Origin: Yamagishiella unicocca
Lineage: Eukaryota; Chlorophyta; Chlorophyceae; Chlamydomonadales; Volvocaceae
Direction: 5' to 3'
Assembly (NCBI GenBank): GCA_003116995.1
Contig: BDSL01000119.1
Span: 186,001-250,000, forward strand
DNA length: 64,000 nucleotides
Shown: positions 1 through 10,599 of the stretch, piece after piece
Layout of the letters: every line of letters starts with the position of its first letter
How positions within the stretch are numbered: the first letter of the stretch is position 1
Position numbers and translations under genes: made by a program
Notes under the pieces: generated by a model
The model's database searches: none
What the model was told of the DNA's origin: nothing
What the model saw: only the letters and a program-made list of their open reading frames with translations

Positions 1-3000
1 AGGCACGTACTTCGTACGCACGACGGGGCCCGCCACCGCTGATGCGCCGTCATCGGCGGGAAGCGCCAACACACCAGTAAGCTGGGAGGGAGCGCGCCAA
101 ATTCCGTCCCCTGGGTCGCTTCCACCGGCGTCTGGCTGCGGTGCCCAGGGGCCCCTGTGCAGTGCACTCGCGGCCAGTCTCACCGTGGATGCGGCTGTCA
201 AGGGAAGTCCAGCGACCGCGGCGTCGTCGTCTGCGGCAGGAAGAACGATTGAGGAAGGGGGGTTGGGGTCCAAGGCACGACAACGTGATGTTGGAGTCGG
301 GAAATGGTGAATCAGCTCCGGCGATTCCTTGCAAGAAATGCTTGCACACGGCGGGAAGCACAGGGAGAGACTGGCTGCACCGCAATCCTCCCTTGGGCAG
401 GCAGCTTTCCTAGTCCCACTGTAGCCTGCCCACTTGTGCCGCTGCCTCCTGCAACAGTAGCCCACCAGCCCCCCTCGGTGCGTCGGCCCCCTCCCCCATG
501 GCTCCTTCCACAACAGCGACCCGCATCTATCCTCGTCTCGCGGTACTACCGCCACCGCAGCTGCCGTTGGCTGTCGCGCTACTGCACGCGGCAGCAAAGC
601 CTCTGTCCCCCCTCCCCCTCCCACGATCCCAACACACTCACAAACATCTGACGCCATAGAGCGATCACTGTCGCTGCCACTGTTGGTGTCGCTATCGCTG
701 TCGCTGCTGCTGCTGGCCCGCCGCGAGCGACGGCGCCCACGACCCACGGAGACGCCCGCCCTGCGCTCCCAGCCGCCGGCGCCGCTGAGGCGCAGGTACT
801 TGGCTGCGTGCACCATTGACGAGACCGACGGCTCAGCAGCTGCTCTAGTGTGCACCATCGACGGGCTGCTCGCCCCGGAATGTGGTCCGGCAGTGGCTGC
901 GCCGATGCCCACAGCTGGGACTGCCGCCGCCGTCGCGACCGTGACAGCGTTATAATCAGCATGGTCATGGCAGCCCGGCGTCGCCGTCAGCCCATCAGGT
1001 ATCTGGAGAGCTGGCGGCAGGGCCCCCGCGTCGCTGCTGTCGTTGCTCCTGGCGTCCAGGCCCGGGTCGCTGCTGTCACCGCAGGCCACGGCACCGCCGT
1101 TCTGGATGGAGGACATGTCCGCCGACGAGCCAGAGGCGCCCAGGCTGCGGCACGAGTGGTACGACATGATGGAGCTCCGCAGCGACGCCATGCTCCAAAC
1201 GCTGCCTCGTTCCGACGCCTCCGAAACCAGCATGCTCTCTGAACGGGTGCTGCCTGCCGGCACCGCGGCCGCGTCAGCCATGGGCCGTTGTTCGTCGGGA
1301 GCGCGCGACACAGTATCGCTTCCAGGGGGGACGGCCGGTGTGCCAAGATGGGATGTTTCGGGCACTGTGGCTGTGGTACTGGAAGTTGGCGCGGAGCGGC
1401 CGTCAGCGTTAGGCTGCGATTGCGCTGTGTGTGACAGAGGGTTGCTCGGAAAGGCCGCGTGCCCGCTGCTCCGCTGCTGCTGTTGGGCGCCTATGAACTC
1501 ATTTTGGTATTGTTGTTGGTGTCGTTGTTCTTGATGTTGTTGATCCTGCCATCGCGTCGCGCTGGCGTCGCACTCGGTGGCTGAGGTGATGCCCAGCAGC
1601 CCTCCGTGCCCCTCCTGCTGCCAGCTGGCGGGGCCGACACGTTCCTGAGCTCCAGAAGCGGCCGCTGACGTGCTGCAGCCGGAAGGGTTCGCTGAGGCAC
1701 CGGCCGTGCACTCCCCGGCACCAAGCGCCAGCCGTTGACCAGCCGCCGCCACGCCCTGCAGCTGGCTCTGCAGCTCGGCAACCTGTGGGCCAAGGGTATG
1801 GGGCCAAGGCGTTCGCGACAAGGGTATGGGGCCAAGGCGTTCGCGACAAGGGGATGGGGCCAAGGCGTTCGCGACAAGGGGATGGGGACCAAGGCGTTCG
1901 CGACAAGGGGATGGGGACCAAGGCGTTCGCGACAAGGGGATGGGGACCAAGGCGTTCGCGACAAGGGGACGGGGGCCAAGGCGTCGCGACATGCATCCTT
2001 ACGCATACATGGACGATGTCACGTGTCGGTGAGGGCGGCCTTCACGTGCTGTGCTCACTGCGAAATCCAGGTCCTAGTATTGAGATGAATCGCGCGCACC
2101 AGGGGTGAGCATGCAGTGACCAGCCCATGCCAAGCCCCTTCCGCCCTCCCCCAGTCACGTCGCGTTTCCTCTCACCGCATTTCCCATCTGCGCGCGTCAC
2201 GCTTCTAGCCGCCCTACCGGTCTGTGACCAACTTGCCTGCCCTCGCAGCCTCAGCACCTCCCGGCGAAGCAGTACCGGATCCGACGGCAGGTCGTCCTCC
2301 TCGGCCTCCACGTCCAGCGCCACGACCTCCTTACACGGCGGCAGCTCGACCTGGTTCTGGTTCCGCGTCCGGATATCACCGCCACCATCCTCCTCGCCCT
2401 CCTCCTCTTCCTGGTGATGCCGCTTGCCGTGCTGCGCGTGATGGACGCCAGGCACCCGGCTCTGCAGCCCGTCATGGACACCTCGTTGCTGCCGCTGATC
2501 CAAACACCTTCGCTGGGGGCAGTCGGCGACGGTGACGGCGTCTGCGGCGGCGGCTTGATGCTGGGCGCCCCATGCGCCCTTCGCATCTGCCTCATGCCCG
2601 CAGCACCCCGGCTGCCGCAGCCAGGACGCAGGCTGCTGCTGGGGGCGCCACCCCGGGGGCGGCGGGGGAGCCGCAGGTTCAGAACCCAGCTCTTGCCTGC
2701 TAGGCAGTCCCCCGGCTGCCACATCGTGAACGCCCGCAGCGCCGCCTCGTGGCAACACCCCAGCTCCTGCGTCGCTGCCAGGGCCGTATGGTCCAGGAGC
2801 CGTTGCGAGGTGCCGGCTGCTCGCTGCAGCCGCGTCCCGAAGCGGGTGCTGCTGTGTGACGGAAGGCCGCGCCTGTGGCCCAGTGTAGGCATCAGCTGCG
2901 GCGTCATTGGGTGCCGCCTTGCGCTGCCACGGCTGGGCTGCGGCTGCGCCGGTGGCTTGCAGCCATTTGTCCAGGCTCTGGCTGGCGGTCGGCTGCGTAC

Positions 3001-6000
3001 CGCCGCCAACCGCCCCTTGTGCGCTGCTGCCACTGGCTCCACTTCGGCCAGCAGCACTGGCACCAGAGGCTCCAGAGCCGGGGTGTGGTCGCAGCAGGGC
3101 CGTCCCTGCGTGGCCCCAGAGGGGTTCGCTGGGCAGGGACGTGTTTTGCGGTGCGAAGCCGCCGCTGGCCTGGATGCCGTACCGAGGGGTCCCGAAGTCG
3201 TACGGATTTTGCCGTGCGGCAGCGTCAGGGGGTGCGCCTTCAGCTGCCGCTGCGGATGTCGATGTGCCGGCGGGTGGCAGCTCGCGTGTTGGACCCACCA
3301 TTACGTGCGCTGGCGCGTTGTTGGCCGCGGGCCTGCCAGACTCCCATGGTTGCTGCTGCTGCGCCGCCTGGCTCCTGGCTGCAAACCCGGCAGCGAGGTG
3401 GTAGCGGTGCTGCAGCTGGTGGTGAGCTCTGAGTGGGTCATGGGACGCGCCTGGCGTGGCCGCGAACTGTGATGCGCGCGGGCCCGGCATCGCAGCCGGC
3501 GTGTTCATGATGCCGCCGACCGGGTCGATCCAGTCGTCGCTGGCACGGTTGAACGCCGTTGCGGCAGGCGGCGCCCGCACGGGCTGCGGCGCGAAGGCGT
3601 TCCCTGTGCCGCTGGCGGGGCGCGATTCGACCTGAGCATTGCCGCGGTTCGGGGCGCGCGCCGAGGCGGTGGCTGCCACAGGCGGTCCAACAGGCACGGT
3701 CGAGGCCGCTGCGGCGCTTCCGCGGTAGTGCAGCCTGCGCGCACATGCGTCACAGCGTCCAGTCAAGCGCCTCCGTGTTATGCGCGTGTGCGGTGGTGAA
3801 GGCCATGGGAAAGGGGGGCAGGCATACGAGCAAGGTGCGGTGGTAAAGGCCATGGGAAAGGGGAGCAGGCATACAAGCAAGGTGCGGTGGTAAAGGCCAT
3901 GGGAAAGGGGGGCAGGCGTACGAGAAGGGTGCGGCTAGGACGAACAGCGGGTTTGGCAGACCAATGATGCCTGCACCTCTCGGCAGTGATGGAATCGTGG
4001 GATGGGACGTGAAAAAGAGCTTGTCGGCGATATTCCCGGCTGCCTCATCCTTCTGATACGTGAAAGAAATGGCGATACGCGGCTGGGATGCCCCAGCTCC
4101 GTTTTTAGGTTTATCGCCTTACGAAGCGCCATAAAGAACAACGGTCTCCTGTATGCTAGGATCTACACAGCAGTTGACCCGACTTCCCTACGCCAGGATC
4201 AAACGGACACACCGCCCAACCAACGACGCGACAATCGAAAGCGGAGAAAATGAAGCCCCACCGAAACGAGGAAACAGGCCTGGGTAACGTACTCGATCCC
4301 TAGCCTGGCCAGTGGTAGTGCTGTACTGCTGACCGCGTCTTTTACCCAGAGCCGCACGGCCCATAGTTATTTATTTGGGTAAGCCTAACTGGCATCCTCG
4401 CTGACATATGCGAAACGGCTTTCATGAACTGAACCGATGTGTCATTACACTTTTCAAAGGAATAGGTGTGCAAGCAAAATAATGAATGTTCGCGTTTATT
4501 GCTTTCCAAGGAAAAAAAGCAGAATATACCGTGCCCTTGTTGCATCTCGCGCATGTAACAATTGTAAAGCAGCTTCGACGCCTACGGGTTTCGCGCCCAC
4601 CTTGAAAAGTGAGCAATCATATGAATCGTCCGGACGGCGCGAGAGCATCGTAATCGCAACTCGTTTCCAGGGCAGGTTCTGTTTTTAAAGGCGCACATTA
4701 AGGTTTCTAAATAATCCAGCCGTATCCCTCCAAGGGCTGAACAGCATGGTTGTCAGCAGCAAGTTCGCTTACCCACGCTGCCTGGTCACCTTGGTCCATC
4801 GCGGTGATTGGCAGTTCGTTTGCCCGCACTTCGCGTCCTGAATGGAAGACTCCCCGCTGCACCCACGGGAGGAAGCCACACTCCGAGCCCCACAAAGCAA
4901 AGCCCAGTACCGGGGGGTTTGGGGGGCTCCTTGCTTCCCCCCCTCTCGCACACATGCGCACCCGATTACCAAGCCATACACGCACCTGGGGTCCCGCGGG
5001 GGGGGTGCCGCACCGCCGCCACTGACGTCACCGCTGCTCCCACCGCCGCCACTGACGTCACCGCTGCTCCCACCGCCGCCGTAACCAGGGACGGGCCTGC
5101 GGAGTGCACGCGGCCGCAGAAAGGTGGGGGGCAGCGATGGGCAGTTAGTGATGAGGAGGCGGCGGTCAGGCGGACAAGGCCTCGCACCGCTGAGTCACCG
5201 GGCGAGGGGCAACGGCCTAGGAGGGCGTGGGACCAACCCTGCACGTCTGGCACGTGAGCTAGCAACAGTGGCGCCACACCTGTGACCTTACACGGGGTTC
5301 TTTCAGTCCGCAAGTGGCAGGCTCGCGAGGGTCATGTCGCGCGCACCGCTCACCTAAAGGGCGTAGGGACCGCGGAGCAACGCGGCATCGGAGGCGAATC
5401 ACGTGGCACGCCGGCGCCGTGCGCCGAGTCGGCCCAAGGCATGCGGCCGCTGAGTGCTGAGCCGATGGCGGCGGTGCGAAACACGCCACTAGCTGCTGCG
5501 CCCGTGCTGATACCCGGCGTGCTGTCGCCTGCCGCCGGGCCCTGCGCGCTGCTGCCGTGCGCCAGGATCTTCATGGCCTTGCTGGGGCTGGTCATGAGCT
5601 TGCTGCCGCTGCCCCGCAGCTGCAGCATGCCGTAAACGTCGTACTTGGTATGCATGTACGGCGCACCGGCCGCCGATGCTGAGCCCGACCTGACGTCGAA
5701 ACCGTGCTCCTGGCTTTGTTTGGGTGTCGAGGCGGGTAACCCGGCCTGCGTTTGCGCCGGCCGGCGGGTTGCTGCCTGACCCTGACCGAGCGCAATACTG
5801 GACGATGAAGGCAGCGTCAGGCGCGGCCCCCCTGCTGCCGCTGCCAGCGAATCCAACACGGGCCTCAGCTCCAGGGGGGCGGTGGTTTGGCCCGCAAGCT
5901 CCGCTCGGACCACGTACGGCAGAAGCCTGAGGCCTTCGCCCCCTTGGGTGGTGCCGCTGCTGCCGCCAGGGCTGGTCAGATCTGCAATGAAGTTCTGCGG

Positions 6001-9000
6001 CTCCGTGGGCGCCTGCGGTCGCGGCTCCTGCCCAGCAGATGGGTCCGTGAAGCGGGCCTCATAGCAGCGGGCTACCGGGCTCTCTGTCCGTTGAGGACGG
6101 GGGCGGCACATGGGTTCAAGGAAGCGAGTTATTACTTGGCGGCATGTACGGAGGTGTGAAGGCGGGAGGGTGGTATGCCCTCAGCGACCCAACCCGGCCC
6201 GCGAAGTCGCCACCCAGTGAAAGTGACGACCTTGGCGCAAGCTGGGCGCTGCGGCAGCGTGGCCATGTGCCTAGTGGCCACGAGGGTCATCCATCCGAGC
6301 CATGTGCCTAGTTGCCACGAGGGTCATCCATCCGAGCCATGTGCCTAGTGGCCACGAGGGTCATCCATCCGAGCGCCACTCAGCCGACCTGCCGTAGGCA
6401 ACTAGCCGTAATGCCCGGGCCCTGCGCCCCTGCCAGTCTTGGTTGCCCTGTCCCCCAAACATCGTTGCAAACAAGGTCAGCCTCACCCACCGCCAGTGAA
6501 GAGCAGCAGCAGAAAGGCCCCATCCGGCTGCATGGCGCGGTCCGGCAGCGTGCGGCCGTGCGAAAACTTGAGCGCTGTGCCGTACACGGACGGGTGCTCT
6601 GTGCCGCGCGCGCCGCGCACCCAAACTCCCACCAGCGGAACGCTGTACACCTGCAGCGAGGCGGCAGGGCCAGCAGGGGGCCGGGGGCCATGTCCAATGT
6701 CCGATTGGCGCAAGCAACGGCTGCCGGTAACATTCTATGAGATGTTTGGGCGAGTATTGTATAACCAGCCTGTCCGTACCGCCGAGGCCTGTCCCCGAGC
6801 CCCTGTCCCCACGGCCCTGTGCCATCCCGCCCAGCTCTCGGAGCTCCACCACCCACTGCGCTCACTGACGACACCCCCCCGGGGTCTTCTCGCCATTCCC
6901 CCACGGGTTTCCCCATACCTCCCCGGATCCTCTTCTCCCCCCTCCCGTAGATGGTAGCCCCGGATCACCGCCCCCAGTATATACCGCCCCCCGGTCCGGG
7001 TCCCCGGGTTGTGCCCTTCCCCCGTAGCTGGTAGGGCACAACCCAGCGACCCCAGATGGCATGCTAGAACCCGGCGACCGCAGATGGCGTGCTAGAACCC
7101 GGCGACCGCAGATGGCATGCTAGAACCCGGCGACCGCAGATGGCATGCTAGAACCCGGCGACCGCAGATGGTGTGCTAGAACCCGGCGACCGCAGATGGC
7201 ATGCTAGAACCCGGCGACCGCAGATGGCGTGCTAGAACCCGGCGACCGCAGATGGCATGCTAGAACCCGGCGACCGCAGATGGCATGCTAGAACCCGGCG
7301 ACCGCAAATGGCGTTCTAGAACCCGGCGACCGCAGATGGCGTGCTAGAACCCGGCGACCGCAGATGGCGTGCTAGAACCCGGCGACCGCAGATGGCGAGC
7401 TAGAACCCGGCGACCGCAGATGGCATGCTAGAACCCGGCGACCGCAGATGGCATGCTAGAACCCGGCGACCGCAGATGGCATGCTAGAACCCGGCGACCG
7501 CAGATGGCGTGCTAGAACCCGGCGACCGCAGATGGCATGCTAGAACCCGGCGACCGCAGATGGCATGCTAGAACCCGGCGACCGCAGATGGCGTGCTAGA
7601 ACCCGGCGACCGCAGATGGCGTGCTAGAACCCGGCGACCGCAGACGGCATGCTAGAACCCGGCGACCGCAGATGGCATGCTAGAACCCGGCGACCGCAGA
7701 TGGCGTGCTAGAACCCGGCGACCGCAGATGGCATGCTAGAACCCGGCGACCGCAGATGGCGTGCTAGAACCCGGCGACCGCAGATGGCGTGCTAGAACCC
7801 GGCGACCCCAGTTCTGCGCAGCAGCTATCCTCACGTTGGGATCATCGGCCGCGAGGGGCAGCAGGCTGCGCGCCTGGTCCATGGTCAGGTACCCCGTCTG
7901 CATTTGGGGGAGAACACATGGGGACGGTGGGCGGACTGTGGAGGGGAACGACGACGGCGTTGGAGGATGGCGGGTTGAGCTGCAAGGAGGCCGGAAGGCA
8001 TTGCCGCACTGTAGGCGTGGTGGCGGAAAGGCGGACCTGAACGCCGCCGCATGCCCGAATCGCGCCCAGCCTTCCCGCTTCCCCGATCTGCTCTACAGGC
8101 GTTCCAGCGTGTACGACAACCGCGCGCCACCTCGCCGCCACTACATTCGTGTTTTGGAAGGAAAGAGCATGCCCGTGGCTGGTGCAGCAGCTGTGACGGA
8201 AAGCCCGCCATCGCCACAAACTCGATGATCAGTCCCTTCGGCATACGCCAAGCACCTATAATGGACGCCTCTGCACCCTTCTTTTCAGGCCACGGCCATA
8301 AACGACATTGTCCTGGCCACACTCCGCGCGCCCGCTGCGTCGCTGTCAACGTCTTTAGCCAATGTACCTGTATGCCACTTCCCAGCGCCTGCTGCTGCGA
8401 TAAGGACTGCGCCAGCGGGACGTCGCAGAGGCGCTTTCCGTATAGGGGGGTCAGCGTCAGCACCGCCGCCGGCAGCAGCAGAGACGCCGTCAGCGTCGCT
8501 GACGTGCTGCCACCACCACCCGAGCTTCGGGCGCCCGTGCTGGAGGCGGACTCTTGCAGTGCCAGGGCCAGCGCAATGCCACTGGTGAGGCGTGTGGATC
8601 CGCGCTGGTCCAAGCTGTGCTGCAGGTTTTGCGCAAGCATGGTCCATTGGTCCTGAACCCGGAAACACATGGGGGGTTGCGACAGAAGGATTATGTGGAT
8701 ACCTGTCAGCTAGGGGAAGGGTCAGGAAAGTGAAGCATATGATGGGGTGGTTGGAGTGTTCGAGGATGGTTGTGTGAGGGGGAGGGAGCTGACTCAAGGA
8801 AACGTCGGCGCACTGCTCGCGCCGAAGTGCCCATCATTTCACCTGGCTTTGCGCCCCTGCTCCGGCAGAGGAGGCCAGCACCGGCACCACCAGCGCGTCT
8901 TCAGTGGCTGGGGGGCGTCGAATTGCATAGCCGATATGGTGGAGATGGGAGTTAGAGTCTGAGCGGCCTTCTACGCGGGTGTGCGCCAGGAAGCCTGACA

Positions 9001-9504
9001 GCACGTAACGTAAGCATTTTCCTCCCTTCAAGCTAAAGCCCTAACCGCAAGTATCAGCAATGATTCACCTTCATATCTTGCCGCAGCGCTCTGCAGAGCT
9101 ATGTGCAGTCGACGGCCGCTGGGGCAAGACACAAGGGCCACAACGGAGGCGTCCGGTCCAAGGCGCTGGTGCAGGTCGCTCGACACGCTGAGAAGCGGCA
9201 CAACTTCCTGCGGGACATACCGTATACAGGTGATTCCGTGCGCATAACATTTGGACAATGCTTTGGGAGTCGTCGGTCGCCTGACCTTCGGTTCCACAAT
9301 TTCAACGCGACCCAATGGCGTCCTGTCCCAAAGGAATTTTCGGCTAGAAGGAAACCTCAAGATCCTGCTGGACGACTGGGCTTGCCACATTGTTGATGAC
9401 GGCAGTGCGGTCTTGGCACCGTTGGACTCGGCAGATAGAGGTGCGCCCGCGGCACTGCCGGTTGCCGGTGGGGCTGGCTTGTCAAAGAAAGCTGACCTGG
9501 ACAT
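1..9504 (-). CDS. STIL/Ana2/SAS-5-family centriole duplication protein (3' end outside window)
   Basis: Eight exons join in phase: 9504-9069, 8958-8843, 8652-8368, 7897-7835, 6650-6491, 6071-5354, 3734-2237 and 1782 to the edge, giving 1686 codons with no stop. An in-frame TGA at 9546-9544 precedes the first ATG. STIL-type landmarks appear in order: FPSSRKFLWDRTPLG (about residue 52), a long helical stretch ending PLAQSLSQQQ, then GYLTMDQARSLLPL with DDPN spliced directly to VYSVPLVGVWV, and DGAFLLLLF. Human STIL has closely similar strings in the same order (YGYLTMDE, VYSLPLVGIWLSG), from memory. A heptad-like stretch (VLRLRGQVAELQSQLQ) crosses the exon 7/8 junction near residue 1090, where STIL has its PLK4-binding coiled coil. 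Near residue 1410, SSMVHAAKYLRLSG resembles the SAS-6-binding STAN motif and is followed by a Ser/Asp tract. The STIL family recruits SAS-6 to the cartwheel. Exons 6-8 encode mostly disordered Ala/Ser/Gln-rich sequence and could hide further introns. Confidence 0.8.
1795..1990. repeat. 28-29 bp minisatellite in STIL-like intron 7
   Basis: About seven head-to-tail copies of a unit containing AAGGCGTTCGCGACAAGG and GATGGGG fill much of the intron 1783-2236. The later copies add one base (GGGACC instead of GGGCC). The array starts a few bases from the acceptor CAG (1785-1783). Confidence 0.9.
3735..5353 (-). other. Intron 6 of the STIL-like gene
   Basis: This 1.6-kb intron (donor GTGAGC at 5353, acceptor GCGCAG ending 3735) has an AT-richer interior at 4000-4750 and two arrays. 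One is the 48-bp repeat near the acceptor. The other is a 30-bp repeat at 5008-5085 in which the octamer TGACGTCA occurs twice. No coding signal was seen in it. Confidence 0.6.
3790..3930. repeat. Minisatellite of about 48 bp, three copies
   Basis: Three copies of a unit containing AAGGCCATGGGAAAGGGG and AAGGTGCGGTGGT lie just upstream of the exon 7 acceptor of the STIL-like gene, inside its intron 6. An ATG in the unit makes the downstream exon look like a free-standing ORF starting at 3880; splice phase and family architecture argue that it is not. Confidence 0.85.
6260..6375. repeat. 37-bp tandem repeat, three copies, in STIL-like intron 5
   Basis: The unit begins CATGTGCCTAGTGGCCACG and continues AGGGTCATCCATCCGAGC. 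Three near-identical copies lie between exons 5 (6491) and 6 (6071). Confidence 0.9.
7043..7808. repeat. 28-bp satellite, about 27 copies, in STIL-like intron 4
   Basis: Twenty-seven or so copies of a strict 28-bp unit (core GACCGCAGATGGC, then GCTAGAACCCGG) fill most of the intron 6651-7834. Unit length does not drift. Variation is concentrated at one base, giving GCATGC or GCGTGC, with rare GTGTGC, GCGAGC and GCGTTC variants. The array ends about 26 bp from the 5' splice site of the exon ending in DDPN. Confidence 0.97.
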
Positions 9505-9546
9505 TCCTATGGCCTGGCAGGGGGCCTGGTCAGATCTTTGTTGTCA

Positions 9547-10060
9547 GCTGCTCAATTAGAGCAATCCAGCAGTAGGAGGACACCCGAATGGGTCCAATAG
9601 TGAGCCGTGGAAACCATTGTTATGTTAATCATAAACAGAGGCTATCCTCGAACTCTCCCGGCGACGGTGATTGGCTTGCCATGCCGTAGCTGTCGGATTC
9701 GTTTTAGGCGTAGGCCAACGCACAAGGCACAGCCCAGCCTATCAAAGTCCTATGCAACACAAATTAAATACTAAGATATCCGAACAGCCTATGAACATTT
9801 AGATACAAGTTAACAGGAAGGATCGAGGAAGAACCGTTTCGCACCAAAAGCTTCTAATAACCTGCAGTCTGTTTACCTATACCGAATAAGTACAGTGAAT
9901 TAGGTACCATGGAGCCCTTGAAAGCACCTCTGCGGGCCAGGAACATGGTCCATACCTGGTACATGCTCATGATTTGCCCTCAGACACTCCTGCCTGCGCC
10001 TGTTGGAGTCGGGATGATGATAGTTGGTGTAAGGGGTTGGTACGGACGGCGACATGGACG
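9547..10060. other. Upstream region of the STIL-like gene, no gene seen
   Basis: AT-richer sequence upstream of the STIL-like start codon, presumably holding its promoter and 5' leader. No ORF with coding character and no clear TATA element were identified. Confidence 0.5.
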
Positions 10061-10061
10061 G

Positions 10062-10445
10062 AAGTAGTAACTATTACAGTGGGCCCCAAACCGTAAGGTA
10101 GAGCCATCGGGCGCATCGCCTGACACTGAAGGAAGAAGAACAAACCAGACGACCGAGGTATGGCAAACCACCAAAAACCCTGGCCAAGGTAAGGGGCCAG
10201 AGAACAAACAGCGACACCAACTGCCCAGGGGGAAATAGCCTAAATGGCCACCCTATTAGCAGTACACCAACTGGAGCCCAGGCAGCTCCTCGATCAGAAC
10301 AACCAGCAGAGCGCCTCAACAAGTCGAGCAGAAGCCCCTCACCTGAGACCCAAAAAGATTCTGCCCACAACGGGCCAGCACCCAGCCCGAAATAAGGAGC
10401 AAAGAAGGGAGTTCCTGCAGGACCACCGGCCATCCGGTGCCTAAT
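10062..10445 (-). mobile_element. Truncated non-LTR retrotransposon 3' end
   Basis: On the minus strand this matches the 3' untranslated portion of the recurring family in this window. It has the block complementary to CAGTGTCAGGCGATGCGCCC, then the terminal CCCACTGTAA-like end at 10062-10085. No coding portion remains; it is a 5'-truncated copy. Confidence 0.75.
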
Positions 10446-10482
10446 CCGACCCCTCACAACTGGGCGATAGGTGCCGCTAGCT

Positions 10483-10595
10483 GTTTGTTGCCTGGGCCCT
10501 TTTCGGGGTTTCTTCCTGCCGTCTGTTGCAGTGTCAAGCGATGCGCCTGATGGCTCTCCCTTACAGTCTGGGACCCACCGTAACAGTTACTGCAG
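10483..10595 (+). mobile_element. Short non-LTR retrotransposon 3' end
   Basis: Contains the family block AGTGTCAAGCGATGCGCCTG, then GGGACCCACCGTAACAGTTAC at the 3' terminus. It points away from the copy just to its left, so the two form an inverted pair. Confidence 0.75.
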
Positions 10596-10599
10596 GGGC

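Noticed and set aside
3790..3880. A start codon at 3880 making exon 7 of the STIL-like gene a separate 612-residue protein
   Set aside because: The ATG lies in a minisatellite. The acceptor at 3735 restores phase with the upstream STIL-like exons, and the frame's 3' end is also spliced.
7043..7808. CRISPR array
   Set aside because: Units are contiguous 28-bp repeats with no spacers, in a eukaryotic intron.
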